A stretch of DNA of 64,000 nucleotides from JAKPBU01 sp964425695. Lineage in GTDB: Bacteria; Pseudomonadota; Gammaproteobacteria; Xanthomonadales; Xanthomonadaceae. The translations under genes were made by a program, and so were the position numbers. Shown here in pieces: positions 7,753 to 15,866 of the stretch. The stretch spans positions 1 to 64,000 of the forward strand of contig CAYRNF010000013.1 in NCBI GenBank assembly GCA_964425695.1, written 5' to 3'. A model generated the notes under the pieces. That model searched no databases and was not told the origin of the DNA. It was given only the letters and a program-made list of their open reading frames with translations. The first letter of the stretch is position 1, and each line of letters begins with the position of its first letter.

Positions 7753-9072
7753 GTGAGCCAGCTCCTCGTCCTCGGCATCAACCACCAGACCGCACCCGTC
7801 GCGGTGCGCGAGCGCGTGGCCTTCGCCCAGGACGCGCTGCCGGCCGCGCTGGCCGCGCTCAAGGCGCTGCCGCAGGTGCATGAGGTGGCGCTGCTGTCCA
7901 CCTGCAACCGGACCGAGCTGTACGCCGCGGCGGACGAAGGCGGCGAGGCGGTGCTGGCCCACTGGCTGGCGACGCATCCGGGCGACGCCGACGGCCTGCA
8001 TGCGTATCTGTACCGCCACGCCGACCGCGACGCCGCCCGCCATCTGTTCCGGGTCGCCAGCGGGCTGGATTCGCTGGTGCTGGGCGAGCCGCAGATCCTG
8101 GGCCAGGTGAAGCAGGCCTGGGCCACCGCGCGCTCCGCCGGCACGCTTGGCACGCGGCTGGACCGCCTGTTCCAGCATGCCTTCACCACCGCCAAGCGCA
8201 CCCGCACCGAAACGCGCATCGGCGCCAGCCCGGTGTCGGTGGCGTCCACCGCCGTGCGGCTGCTGCAGGATTCGTTCGCGCGGCCCAGCGAGGCGACCGT
8301 GCTGCTGATCGGCGCGGGCGAGACCATCGAGCTGGCCGCGCGGCACCTGGTGCAGGCGAAGGTCGCGCGGCTGCTGGTGGCCAACCGCACCCTGGGGCAC
8401 GCGCAGGAGCTGGCCAGCCGCCACGGCGGCTACGCGCTGCCGCTGGCGGAACTGGACCGGCACCTGTCCGAGGCCGACGTGGTGATCAGCGCCACGGCGA
8501 GCCGCGATCCGGTGATCGGCCGGGCGCAGGTGGAAGCCGCGCTGAAGCGGCGCCGGCACCGGCCGATGCTGCTGGTGGACCTGGCCGTGCCCCGCGACAT
8601 CGAGCCCGGCGTGGCCGAGCTGCAGGACGCGTACCTCTACACCGTGGACGATCTGCAGCGCTCGGTCGAGGACAACCGCCGCACGCGCCGCAACGCCGCG
8701 GACGAAGCCGAGGCGATCATCGAACTGCAGGTGGCACGCTATGCCGGGCACGCGGCGGCGAGCGCCCGCAGCGGCGCGCTGCGGCGGCTGCGCGAACATG
8801 GCGAAGCCGCACGCGCCCACGCGCTGGGCAAGGCCCGCGCGCAACTCGCGGCCGGCGCAACGCCGGAACAGGCGCTGGAGCTGCTGGCGCACGCGCTGAC
8901 CAACCGGCTGCTGCACGCACCCACGGTGGCGCTGCGCGATGCGGCGATCGCCGGCGACGCGGAACTGGCGCGCGCGGCGGAGCGGATGTTCCCGGCGGAC
9001 GAAGCCGGTTCGGGCAACGGTGAGTCGGGCAGCGGACGCGCGGCGGCGTCGGAGAGCGAACGGGAGCGTTAG
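7753..9072 (+). CDS. hemA: Glutamyl-tRNA reductase
   Basis: 439 residues. It catalyses NADPH-dependent reduction of glutamyl-tRNA(Glu) to glutamate-1-semialdehyde, the first committed step of C5 haem synthesis. The catalytic Cys51 is in STCNRTELY, conserved His97 precedes LFRVASGLDSLVLGEPQI, and the NADPH fold has VLLIGAGETIE. The start is GTG at 7753, which fits the family start (MSQLLVLGINHQTAPV). The last 20 residues are a low-complexity Ser/Gly/Glu tail. It diverges from the TPR-lolB operon and is followed by prfA 63 bp later, a conserved pair. Confidence 0.97.
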   Translation: MSQLLVLGINHQTAPVAVRERVAFAQDALPAALAALKALPQVHEVALLSTCNRTELYAAADEGGEAVLAHWLATHPGDADGLHAYLYRHADRDAARHLFRVASGLDSLVLGEPQILGQVKQAWATARSAGTLGTRLDRLFQHAFTTAKRTRTETRIGASPVSVASTAVRLLQDSFARPSEATVLLIGAGETIELAARHLVQAKVARLLVANRTLGHAQELASRHGGYALPLAELDRHLSEADVVISATASRDPVIGRAQVEAALKRRRHRPMLLVDLAVPRDIEPGVAELQDAYLYTVDDLQRSVEDNRRTRRNAADEAEAIIELQVARYAGHAAASARSGALRRLREHGEAARAHALGKARAQLAAGATPEQALELLAHALTNRLLHAPTVALRDAAIAGDAELARAAERMFPADEAGSGNGESGSGRAAASESERER

Positions 9073-9135
9073 CGAGGCTGCTTGCCCGCTGTGCCCGCTT
9101 CGCCGCTCCCGCTTCCCCTCTCTGGCTCCCGACCC

Positions 9136-10221
9136 ATGCTCCCTTCCCTGCGCCGCAAGCTCCAGGTCCTGTCCGAACGCCGCGAGGAACTCGAACGGCT
9201 GCTGGCCGATCCGGGCGTCATTTCCGACAACGACCGGTTCCGCGCGCTGTCGCGCGAGTTCGCGCAGCTCGAACCGGTCGCCACCGCGTTGGCCGCCGAG
9301 GCGCGGGCCGAGGCGGATCGCGCCGCCGCCGAAGCGATGCGGACCGATCCGGAGCTGGCCGAACTGGCCGAAGAGGAGATCGCATCGGCCAACGCGCGCC
9401 TTGCGGAGCTGGAAGGCGAGCTGATGGCGCAGCTCGTGCCCAGGGACGCGCGCGACGAAGGCGGGCTGTACCTGGAAGTGCGTGCGGGCACCGGCGGCGA
9501 CGAGGCCGCGATCTTCGCCGGCGACCTGCTGCGCATGTACACGCGCTACGCCGAGCGCCAGGGCTGGCGCGTGGAGCTGGAATCGGCCAGCCCCGGCGAA
9601 CACGGCGGCTACAAGGAAGCGGTGGCGCGGATCGACGGGCGCGGCGCGTACTCGCAGCTCAAGTTCGAATCCGGCACGCACCGCGTGCAGCGCGTGCCGG
9701 CCACCGAGTCGCAGGGCCGCATCCACACCTCGGCGGCCACGGTGGCGATCATCCCGGAGCAAACCGGAGACATCGACATCGAGATCAATCCGGCCGACCT
9801 GAAGGTGGACACCTTCCGCAGCTCCGGCGCGGGCGGCCAGCACGTCAACAAGACCGAGTCCGCGATCCGCATCACCCACGTGCCCAGCGGCGTGGTGGTG
9901 GAATCGCAGACCGAGCGCAGCCAGCACGCCAACCGCGACAAGGCCATGAAGCGGCTCAAGGCCATGCTGGTGGAAGCCGAGACCGAACGCCGCCACGCCG
10001 AGCAGGCCGCGGTGCGCAAGCTGCAGGTCGGCAGCGGCGACCGCAGCCAGCGCATCCGCACCTACAACTTCCCGCAGGGCCGGATCACCGACCACCGGGT
10101 GGAAGGCCTGACCCTGTACGATCTGCCGAACGTCATGGAAGGCGCGCTGGACGCGCTGGTCGAGCGCCTGGCGCGCGAACACCGCGCCGACGAACTGGCG
10201 CGACTGGGCGCCAGCGACTGA
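9136..10221 (+). CDS. prfA: Peptide chain release factor 1
   Basis: 361 residues. RF1 recognises UAA and UAG. The stop-codon-reading tripeptide PAT is seen in VPATESQGRIHT and the peptidyl-hydrolysis motif GGQ in GAGGQHVNKTES. The ATG at 9136 (MLPSLRRKLQVL) gives the usual length. An in-frame upstream start at 9082 would add a Pro-rich extension atypical of the family. The Gln of GGQ is normally methylated by PrmC, whose gene here is at 41.4-42.2 kb rather than directly downstream. Confidence 0.97.
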   Translation: MLPSLRRKLQVLSERREELERLLADPGVISDNDRFRALSREFAQLEPVATALAAEARAEADRAAAEAMRTDPELAELAEEEIASANARLAELEGELMAQLVPRDARDEGGLYLEVRAGTGGDEAAIFAGDLLRMYTRYAERQGWRVELESASPGEHGGYKEAVARIDGRGAYSQLKFESGTHRVQRVPATESQGRIHTSAATVAIIPEQTGDIDIEINPADLKVDTFRSSGAGGQHVNKTESAIRITHVPSGVVVESQTERSQHANRDKAMKRLKAMLVEAETERRHAEQAAVRKLQVGSGDRSQRIRTYNFPQGRITDHRVEGLTLYDLPNVMEGALDALVERLAREHRADELARLGASD

Positions 10222-10245
10222 CGGACGCAACGCGCGCGCGTCCGC

Positions 10246-10267
10246 AGGCGCGGCTCGCGCCGCGAGC
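10246..10267. repeat. REP-like stem-loop copy (GCGCGGCTC...GCCGCGAGC type)
   Basis: CGCGGC at 10249-10254 pairs with GCCGCG at 10259-10264 around TCGC. The surrounding bases resemble the element at 38575-38655 (AGGCGCGGCTC, then GCCGCGAGC). It lies just after prfA in a 190-bp gap that otherwise shows no gene. Confidence 0.5.
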
Positions 10268-10414
10268 GGTTCAGCTGACGTGCCCCTGTTGCCTGGGCGT
10301 GCGTGAGAACGCCAAAGTCCGTCGCGGCTGATGCTACGCCTGCACGACGCGCCGCGGCTGGACTTGCAAGGATGCGCGCGCGACGATGCGCGCGACGTCA
10401 TCGCCGTCTCCGCC

Positions 10415-10867
10415 ATGCCCGCCACGCAGACCCGCCGCGCCACGCTGCACGACCTGGAAGCGCTCGCGCCCCTGTTCGACGCGTACCGCGGCTTCTACGG
10501 GCAAGACAGCGACCTGGAACGCGCGCGCACGTGGTTGCGCGATCGCATGCAGCGCGACGAATCGGTGGTGCTGGTCGCCGAACGCGACGGCGAGATCGTC
10601 GGCTTCGCGCAGCTGTATCCCATGTACTCGTCGGTCCGCACCGCGCGCACCTGGATCCTCAACGACCTGTACGTGCACGCCGCCGCGCGCCGCGGGGGCG
10701 CGGCACGTGCGCTGCTGGACGCGGCGGCGGGCTACGCGCGCGAAGGCGGCGCGGGGGCGATCTCCCTGGAAACCACGCGCGACAACGCGCCCGCACGCGC
10801 CTTGTACCGCTCGGCCGGCTGGCTTGAAGACGACACGCAGTGGTATTCGCTGCCGCTGCGCGACTGA
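10415..10867 (+). CDS. GNAT-family N-acetyltransferase
   Basis: 150 residues with a full GNAT fold: N-terminal TRRATLHDLEALAPLFDAYR, central VVLVAERDGEIVGFAQLYP, the acetyl-CoA-binding region LYVHAAARRGGAARALLDAA, and the C-terminal NAPARALYRSAGW typical of alpha4-beta7. The substrate is unknown. A longer reading from 10331 adds 28 residues with no acetyltransferase similarity, so the ATG at 10415 is preferred. It lies between prfA and the OGT gene on the same strand. Confidence 0.85.
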   Translation: MPATQTRRATLHDLEALAPLFDAYRGFYGQDSDLERARTWLRDRMQRDESVVLVAERDGEIVGFAQLYPMYSSVRTARTWILNDLYVHAAARRGGAARALLDAAAGYAREGGAGAISLETTRDNAPARALYRSAGWLEDDTQWYSLPLRD

Positions 10868-10875
10868 GCCTGCCG

Positions 10876-12564
10876 GTGGCCGCGAACGATCCCCTCTTGC
10901 AGGCACGCGAACGCGCCCGGCAGCAGCCGGACGATGCCATCGCCTGGGTGGTGCTGTCCGATGCCGAGCTCGACGCCGGCGACGCCGCGGCGGGCGAAAC
11001 CGCGGCGCGGCGGGCGCTGCGCCTGGAGCCCAACCACCCCGAGGCGCTGGCGCGGCTGGGGCGCGCGCAGTGGATGCAGGCGCGATTGCAGGATGCCGTG
11101 TCCACGCTGCGCGACGCGGCGCGGCGCGCGCCCGGCCATCCGGGCATCGCGGTGTGGCTGGGGCACGTGCTGGAGGACGCCGGCGAAGGCGAGGCCGCCG
11201 CCGCGGAGTACGCGCGCGCCTACGCGATGGCGCCCCAGCATCCGCAGATCGCCGCCTACCTGCTGGCATGGCGGCGGCGCCTGTGCGACTGGCGCGATCT
11301 CGAGCGGCTCTCCGCGGATGTCCGCGCCGCGGTGCGCGACGCGCGCGCGCCGGTGGAGCCGTTCGCCTTCCTCAGCGAGGACGCCAGCGCCGCCGAGCAG
11401 CGCCGCTGCGCGGAGCTGCGCGCGTCCCTGTTCGGCCGGCCGCGTCCGCGCCCGCCGGCGCGCACGCGCGCACCGGGCGAGCCGATCCGGGTGGGCATGC
11501 TGTCCAACGGCTTCGGGGCGCATCCCACCGGCCTGCTGGTGGTGGCCATGCTGGAAGCGCTGGCGACGGATCCTTCGCTGGAAACGCACCTGTTCGCGCT
11601 CAATCCAGGCGACGGTAGCGACATCCGCGCCCGCCTGGTGGCGTGCACGCGCCTGCATGCCGTGCACGGGCGCCGACACGGCGAGGTGGCGCAGCGCATT
11701 CACGATGCCGGCATCGACGTGCTGTTCGACCTGCGCGGCTGGGGCGGCGGCGGCGCGCCGGAGGTCCTCGCGATGCGCCCCGCGGCGGTGCAGGTGAACT
11801 GGCTGGCCTACCCCGGTACGTCGGGCGCGCCCTGGATCGACTACGTGCTGGGCGATGCCTTCGCCCTGCCCGCATCCATGGAAGCGCATTACAGCGAGCG
11901 CGTGGTCCGGCTGCCGCGCTGCTTCCAGCCTTCGGACACCGCGCGGCAGCTGCCGCCCGCGCCGCCGCGCGAGGCGCTGGGCCTGCCGGCCGAGGGCGTG
12001 GTGCTGTGCTGCTTCAACAACAGCTACAAGCTCAACCCGCGCAGCGTCGCGCGCCTGCTGCAGGTGCTGCAGGGGGTTCCCGGCAGCGTGCTGTGGCTGC
12101 TGTCCGGCCCCGGCCGCGCCGACGAACGGCTGCGCGGGGCCGCGGCCAGCGTGGGCGTGGCTCCGGCGCGGCTGGTGTTCATGCCCAAGCAGCCGCATGC
12201 GGAGTACATGGCGCGGCTGCAGCGCGCCGACCTGTTCCTGGACACCAACCCCTACAACGCGCACACCACTGCGTCCGATGCGCTGTGGGCCGGCTGCCCG
12301 CTGCTCACCGTACCTGGCGACACCTTCGCCGCGCGCGTGGCCGGCAGCCTGAACCACCACCTGGGCATGCCGGCCATGAACATGGCGGACGATGCCGCAT
12401 TCGTGGCCCACGCGATCGCCCTGGGCAACGATCCCGCCGCCCTGCGCGCCGTGCGCGCCGAGCTGGCACTGCGCAGGCGCACCTCCTCGCTGTTCGACAT
12501 GCCCGGTTTCGCACGCGACTTCGCCGAGGCCGTGCGGCGCATGGCGGCGGGCGCGGCTGCCTGA
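10876..12564 (+). CDS. TPR-containing O-linked N-acetylglucosamine transferase homologue (GT41, XcOGT-like)
   Basis: 562 residues from a GTG at 10876. An in-frame ATG at 10840 would overlap the GNAT gene. N-terminal TPRs (about 1-135, such as HPEALARLGRAQWMQARLQ) precede a GT41 catalytic domain. Recognisable segments include LSNGFGAHPTGLL with the catalytic-base-region His, FDLRGWGGGG, NWLAYPGTSGAPW, the UDP-binding Lys segment FNNSYKLNP, LWLLSGPG and the strongly conserved NAHTTASDALW. These match, from memory, the crystallised Xanthomonas campestris OGT homologue of 568 residues. That protein's physiological substrate is not settled to my knowledge. There is no signal peptide, so it should be cytosolic. 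Confidence 0.9.
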   Translation: MAANDPLLQARERARQQPDDAIAWVVLSDAELDAGDAAAGETAARRALRLEPNHPEALARLGRAQWMQARLQDAVSTLRDAARRAPGHPGIAVWLGHVLEDAGEGEAAAAEYARAYAMAPQHPQIAAYLLAWRRRLCDWRDLERLSADVRAAVRDARAPVEPFAFLSEDASAAEQRRCAELRASLFGRPRPRPPARTRAPGEPIRVGMLSNGFGAHPTGLLVVAMLEALATDPSLETHLFALNPGDGSDIRARLVACTRLHAVHGRRHGEVAQRIHDAGIDVLFDLRGWGGGGAPEVLAMRPAAVQVNWLAYPGTSGAPWIDYVLGDAFALPASMEAHYSERVVRLPRCFQPSDTARQLPPAPPREALGLPAEGVVLCCFNNSYKLNPRSVARLLQVLQGVPGSVLWLLSGPGRADERLRGAAASVGVAPARLVFMPKQPHAEYMARLQRADLFLDTNPYNAHTTASDALWAGCPLLTVPGDTFAARVAGSLNHHLGMPAMNMADDAAFVAHAIALGNDPAALRAVRAELALRRRTSSLFDMPGFARDFAEAVRRMAAGAAA

Positions 12565-12689
12565 AGCCGCCATCGGACCGCAACCCTGCGGGTGACATGG
12601 CCTTGCGTGCCTGCGCGGCCTGCCGGTGTTCCGCGCCCACGGCGCCTGCGCGCCTGCCCCTGCCGCGGTGAACGGGTACCCTTGCGCGC

Positions 12690-13211
12690 ATGACCGCAGA
12701 TGCCGAGTTCATTCCCCTTGCCCTGTGCGTGCTGACCGTCTCGGACACGCGCGATGCGGCCAGCGACACCTCCGGCGACTACCTGGTGGAGGCCCTGCAG
12801 TCCGCAGGCCACCGCCTGGCGCAACGGGCGCTGCTGCCGGACGACAAGTACCGCATGCGTGCGCTCGTGGCCGGCTGGATCGCGGACGCGCAGGTCGATG
12901 GCGTGCTGGTCACCGGCGGCACCGGCTTCACCGGCCGCGACTCCACGCCCGAAGCGCTGCTGCCGCTGCTGGACAAGACCATGCCGGGGTTCGGCGAACT
13001 GTTCCGCGCGCTCAGCGTGGAGGAGATCGGCACGTCGTCGCTGCAGTCGCGCGCGTTCGCGGGGCTCGCCAACGGCACGTTCGTCTTCGCCCTGCCCGGC
13101 TCCACCTCGGCCTGCCGCACGGCATGGGAGAAGATCCTCCGTGCGCAGCTGGATGCGCGCACGCGGCCGTGCAACCTGGCCACGCTGCGGCCGCGCCTGC
13201 GGGAGACCTGA
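12690..13211 (+). CDS. moaB: Molybdenum cofactor biosynthesis protein MoaB/Mog family
   Basis: 173 residues of the MoCF-binding fold. Members adenylylate molybdopterin or act as MoaB-type paralogues. Motifs are LTVSDTRDAASDTSGDYL near residues 14-31, VTGGTGFTGRDSTPEA near 71-86 and the C-terminal FALPGSTSACRTAWEKIL. No other molybdenum cofactor genes are within the window. The stop is one base before the ATG of the next small HTH gene, so they are probably cotranscribed. Confidence 0.9.
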   Translation: MTADAEFIPLALCVLTVSDTRDAASDTSGDYLVEALQSAGHRLAQRALLPDDKYRMRALVAGWIADAQVDGVLVTGGTGFTGRDSTPEALLPLLDKTMPGFGELFRALSVEEIGTSSLQSRAFAGLANGTFVFALPGSTSACRTAWEKILRAQLDARTRPCNLATLRPRLRET

Positions 13212-13212
13212 G

Positions 13213-13539
13213 ATGCCCATCGACCAGACGTTGCGATTGCTCGCCCGGGCGCGCGGACTGAGCGTGACCGATATCGCCACCGCCATCCCGCGCGCGGGCG
13301 TGGCCACGGTGAGCGCATGGATGCGCGGCGAGAAACTGCCGGCGCGGGAACAGATCGACGCGCTGGCGCGCACCTTCGGCGTGCCCGTGGGCGCGCTGCT
13401 TTCGGAACTGGCAAGCACGCTGGATCCTGCACGCACCAAGGGCGAGCACGACCTGCTGGCCGCGTACCGCGCGCTCAACACCCGCCAGCAGGGCGCCCTG
13501 CTCGAAGTCGCCCGCAGCATGGCGAAACCCAAGCCGTAG
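13213..13539 (+). CDS. Small XRE-type helix-turn-helix protein
   Basis: 108 residues. An N-terminal HTH (TLRLLARARGLSVTDIATAI, then VATVSAWMRGEKLPAREQIDALARTFG) resembles Cro/C1 repressors. The C-terminal half (GEHDLLAAYRALNTRQQGALLEVARSM) looks like a short dimerisation helix seen in similar chromosomal regulators. It follows moaB by one base. The TAG stop is part of a GTAGGCGGCTCC repeat-like sequence. The target is unknown. Confidence 0.8.
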   Translation: MPIDQTLRLLARARGLSVTDIATAIPRAGVATVSAWMRGEKLPAREQIDALARTFGVPVGALLSELASTLDPARTKGEHDLLAAYRALNTRQQGALLEVARSMAKPKP

Positions 13540-13660
13540 GCGGCTCCGGCTTCGCGCGGATTCCAGCAGCCTCCCGGGCGCAACGGGCGAACTGCCTGAT
13601 ACAGGACCGCGCGGTCTACCGCTGCGCACGCCACGACCACCGCATCTCAACGGACGGCCC

Positions 13661-14443
13661 ATGACCAAGCTCAAGCGCAAGGACTACGACGCCCAGCTCG
13701 AACCGATGCAGCACGAACTGGCCGCGGCGGCGCGCTGGCTGCACCACACGGGCAAGCGCCTGCTGGTGCTGTTCGAAGGCCGCGACACCGCCGGCAAGGG
13801 CGGCGCCATCGATGCGATCCGCGCGCACCTGAATCCGCGCCAGTGCCGCGTGGTGGCGCTGCCCAGGCCCGGCGAGCGTGAAGCCACGCAGTGGTATTTC
13901 CAGCGCTACGTGCCGCACCTGCCGGCGGCCGGGGAGATCACGCTATTCGACCGCAGCTGGTACAACCGCGCCGGCGTGGAGAAGGTGATGGGCTTCGCCA
14001 GCGCGGCGCAGGTCAGGACATTCCTCAAGGATGCGCCGCTGTTCGAACGCATGCTGGTGGACGACGGCATCCTGCTGTTCAAGTACTGGCTGTGCTGCGA
14101 CCAGGCGCAGCAGGAAAAGCGCTTCGCCGAGCGCCTGGAAGATCCGCTCAAGCGCTGGAAGCTGTCGCCGATCGACATCGATGCGCGCGCCCGCTACGGC
14201 GACTACACCCGTGCGCGAGAAGCCATGCTCAAGGCCACCCACACCGCCCACGCGCCGTGGACGCTGGTGGACTTCAACGACCAGAAGCGCGGCCGCCTGA
14301 CCCTGCTGCGCGATCTGCTGGACCGCCTGCCCGACACGCACGTGCCGCCGGCCGCACTGGAGTTCCCGCCGCTGCAGGGCAAGGCCGCCAGGGAGCGCTA
14401 TGGCGTACTGAAGCCGATCCCCACCTGGTCGGCGCGGGATTGA
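13661..14443 (+). CDS. ppk2: Polyphosphate kinase 2 family protein
   Basis: 260 residues, a single PPK2 domain. It transfers phosphate between polyphosphate and nucleotides. Walker A is EGRDTAGKGG (about residues 39-48), the second basic motif is TQWYFQRYVPHLP, and Walker B with the lid is LFDRSWYNRAGVE. A conserved C-terminal LVDFNDQKRGRL is present. The substrate class (NDP versus NMP phosphorylation) cannot be assigned with confidence by eye. Confidence 0.93.
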   Translation: MTKLKRKDYDAQLEPMQHELAAAARWLHHTGKRLLVLFEGRDTAGKGGAIDAIRAHLNPRQCRVVALPRPGEREATQWYFQRYVPHLPAAGEITLFDRSWYNRAGVEKVMGFASAAQVRTFLKDAPLFERMLVDDGILLFKYWLCCDQAQQEKRFAERLEDPLKRWKLSPIDIDARARYGDYTRAREAMLKATHTAHAPWTLVDFNDQKRGRLTLLRDLLDRLPDTHVPPAALEFPPLQGKAARERYGVLKPIPTWSARD

Positions 14444-14445
14444 GC

Positions 14446-14850
14446 GTGCGTGCGTGCGCGGCGCTGCTGCTGCTCGCGGCAGCGCACACGGCGCTGGCGC
14501 AGCAGTCGCCCAAGGACGCATCCGCCACCACGCTGGAGCCGGTCCGCGTGACCGCGCCGCGGCAGCGCATGGACGACATCTACCGGTCCAAGCCGCCCGT
14601 GCGCACCCCGCCCACCGTGTTCGACAAGGCGTGGCGCGAACCGGTGAACCTGAAGAAGATCGGCGATGAGGGCGGCGTGGTCCCTATCATCGTCCGTTAT
14701 GCCGCCGCGCAGGTGACCCGCGCGGCGCGCAGCCTCCCCGGCTGGAAAATGCCCGAGCAGCCGGCGCAGGCGCGCGCCGCGCCGCTGGACGCGGCGCAGA
14801 TCCGGCGCGCACAGCGCTTGCAGGCGTGGCCTGCAGCGCCGACGGAGTAA
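14446..14850 (+). CDS. Small exported protein of unknown function
   Basis: 134 residues from a GTG at 14446, almost abutting the ppk2 stop. An in-frame TTG at 14440 overlaps that stop and is possible. The N-terminus (RACAALLLLAAAHTALAQ) is a clear signal peptide cleaved near ALAQ-Q. The mature part has VRVTAPRQRMDDIYRSKPPVRTPPTV, which faintly recalls a TonB-box-like start but is far too short for a receptor. No family was recognised. It is probably cotranscribed with ppk2. Confidence 0.65.
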   Translation: MRACAALLLLAAAHTALAQQSPKDASATTLEPVRVTAPRQRMDDIYRSKPPVRTPPTVFDKAWREPVNLKKIGDEGGVVPIIVRYAAAQVTRAARSLPGWKMPEQPAQARAAPLDAAQIRRAQRLQAWPAAPTE

Positions 14851-14991
14851 CGGCCCCGGCGCAACTGGGGATGCTCGCGACACCGCGATACATTCCGCGC
14901 CGCGTCGGGTCGTCAGCAGGGCTTGCGCAACGGCACGCGATGATCCGCGTGAGGTGCTAACGGCCCGAACGGCGCGATTGAAGTGCGGTAC

Positions 14992-15261
14992 TCAGCGGAT
15001 TCCGAATCCGTCTGCCATCGCAGCGTCGGACGCAGCGCTGCGCTCCACCGTGTCCACGCGCGCCAAGGGCGGACCCTGCCGCAGCCAGTCTGCCAGGGCA
15101 TCAATGGCCTCGGGATCGCCCGCCGCCACCACTTCCACGCTGCCATCGTCCAGGTTCTTGGCGTGGCCGGACAGGCCCAGCCGCTGTGCCTGCTCGCGCG
15201 TGCTGGCGCGGAAGAACACGCCCTGCACGCGGCCGCTCACGATGAAGCGCGCGGCGCTCAC
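14992..15261 (-). CDS. acyP: Acylphosphatase
   Basis: 89 residues, the normal size. It hydrolyses acyl phosphates. The catalytic Arg is in SGRVQGVFFRASTREQA and the catalytic Asn in GHAKNLDDGSVEVVAAG. The start is GTG at 15261 and overlaps the stop of the upstream thioredoxin-like gene (GTGA). It is the last gene of a yihY-tlpA-acyP unit. The 140 bp between it and the convergent small gene hold nothing recognisable. Confidence 0.93.
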   Translation of the reverse strand: MSAARFIVSGRVQGVFFRASTREQAQRLGLSGHAKNLDDGSVEVVAAGDPEAIDALADWLRQGPPLARVDTVERSAASDAAMADGFGIR

Positions 15262-15866
15262 GCCGCGGCCTTGGGCCCGCCCGCGGCAGCGATGGCGGCT
15301 TCCACGTCCGCCGCCGTCACCGGCCCCAGGAACTGCTTGGCCACCGTGCCGTCGGGGGCGATCAGGTAGGTCATCGGCAGGCCGCGCGGCGTGGCGAAAT
15401 CCGCAGGCGGCTCGTACACGTCCACGATCGCCACCGGATACACCACCGGGTGCTTCTGCAGGAAGGCCCGCAGGTCGGCAGGTTCGATCTCCTCGTAGGC
15501 CAGGCCGATCACCTCGATGTGTTCGCGCATGGCATCCAGCGCCGACAGTTCCGGCATCTCCTTCAGGCACGGCGAGCACCAGGTGGCCCAGAAGTTCACC
15601 ACCACCCATTTGCCGCGCTGCGCGGCCAGGTCGTAGGCCGCGCCGTCTAGCGTCTGCACCTTGAGCGTGGGCACATCCGGATTCGCCGACTGCGCCGCGG
15701 GCGTCTCGTCAACGGCAGGCGCCGCGGGTGAGGCGGGTTCGGCAGGCACCGGCGCGGCTTCGCTCGGGGCTTTCGCCGCTTCTTCGGGCGCTGCGGCCGG
15801 CTTGCAGGCCGCCAGCAGCGCAGCGCAGGCCAGCAACGCACCGGTACGCAGGACGTATCGCTTCAT
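15258..15866 (-). CDS. TlpA-family thioredoxin-like lipoprotein
   Basis: 202 residues. A lipoprotein signal with lipobox LAAC near residues 18-21 is followed by a Pro/Ala-rich linker of about 45 residues and a TlpA/ResA-type thioredoxin fold. The redox motif is WATWCSPCLKEMP, the cis-Pro region is GLPMTYLIAPDG. It probably acts as a periplasmic thiol reductase. Its ATG overlaps the yihY stop (ATGA) and its stop overlaps the acyP GTG, suggesting coupled translation. Confidence 0.9.
   Translation of the reverse strand: MKRYVLRTGALLACAALLAACKPAAAPEEAAKAPSEAAPVPAEPASPAAPAVDETPAAQSANPDVPTLKVQTLDGAAYDLAAQRGKWVVVNFWATWCSPCLKEMPELSALDAMREHIEVIGLAYEEIEPADLRAFLQKHPVVYPVAIVDVYEPPADFATPRGLPMTYLIAPDGTVAKQFLGPVTAADVEAAIAAAGGPKAAA

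Noticed and set aside
5269..10443. A 1724-codon open frame on the minus strand
   Set aside because: It is an artefact of high GC: its 3' end is lolB and the rest runs antisense to hemA, prfA and through the TPR gene in another frame. No coherent domains in the antisense part.
10840..10876. ATG at 10840 as the start of the OGT homologue
   Set aside because: It would overlap the GNAT gene by 28 bp and add an unsupported extension. The GTG at 10876 aligns with the start of the known Xanthomonas protein as remembered. Still not excluded experimentally.
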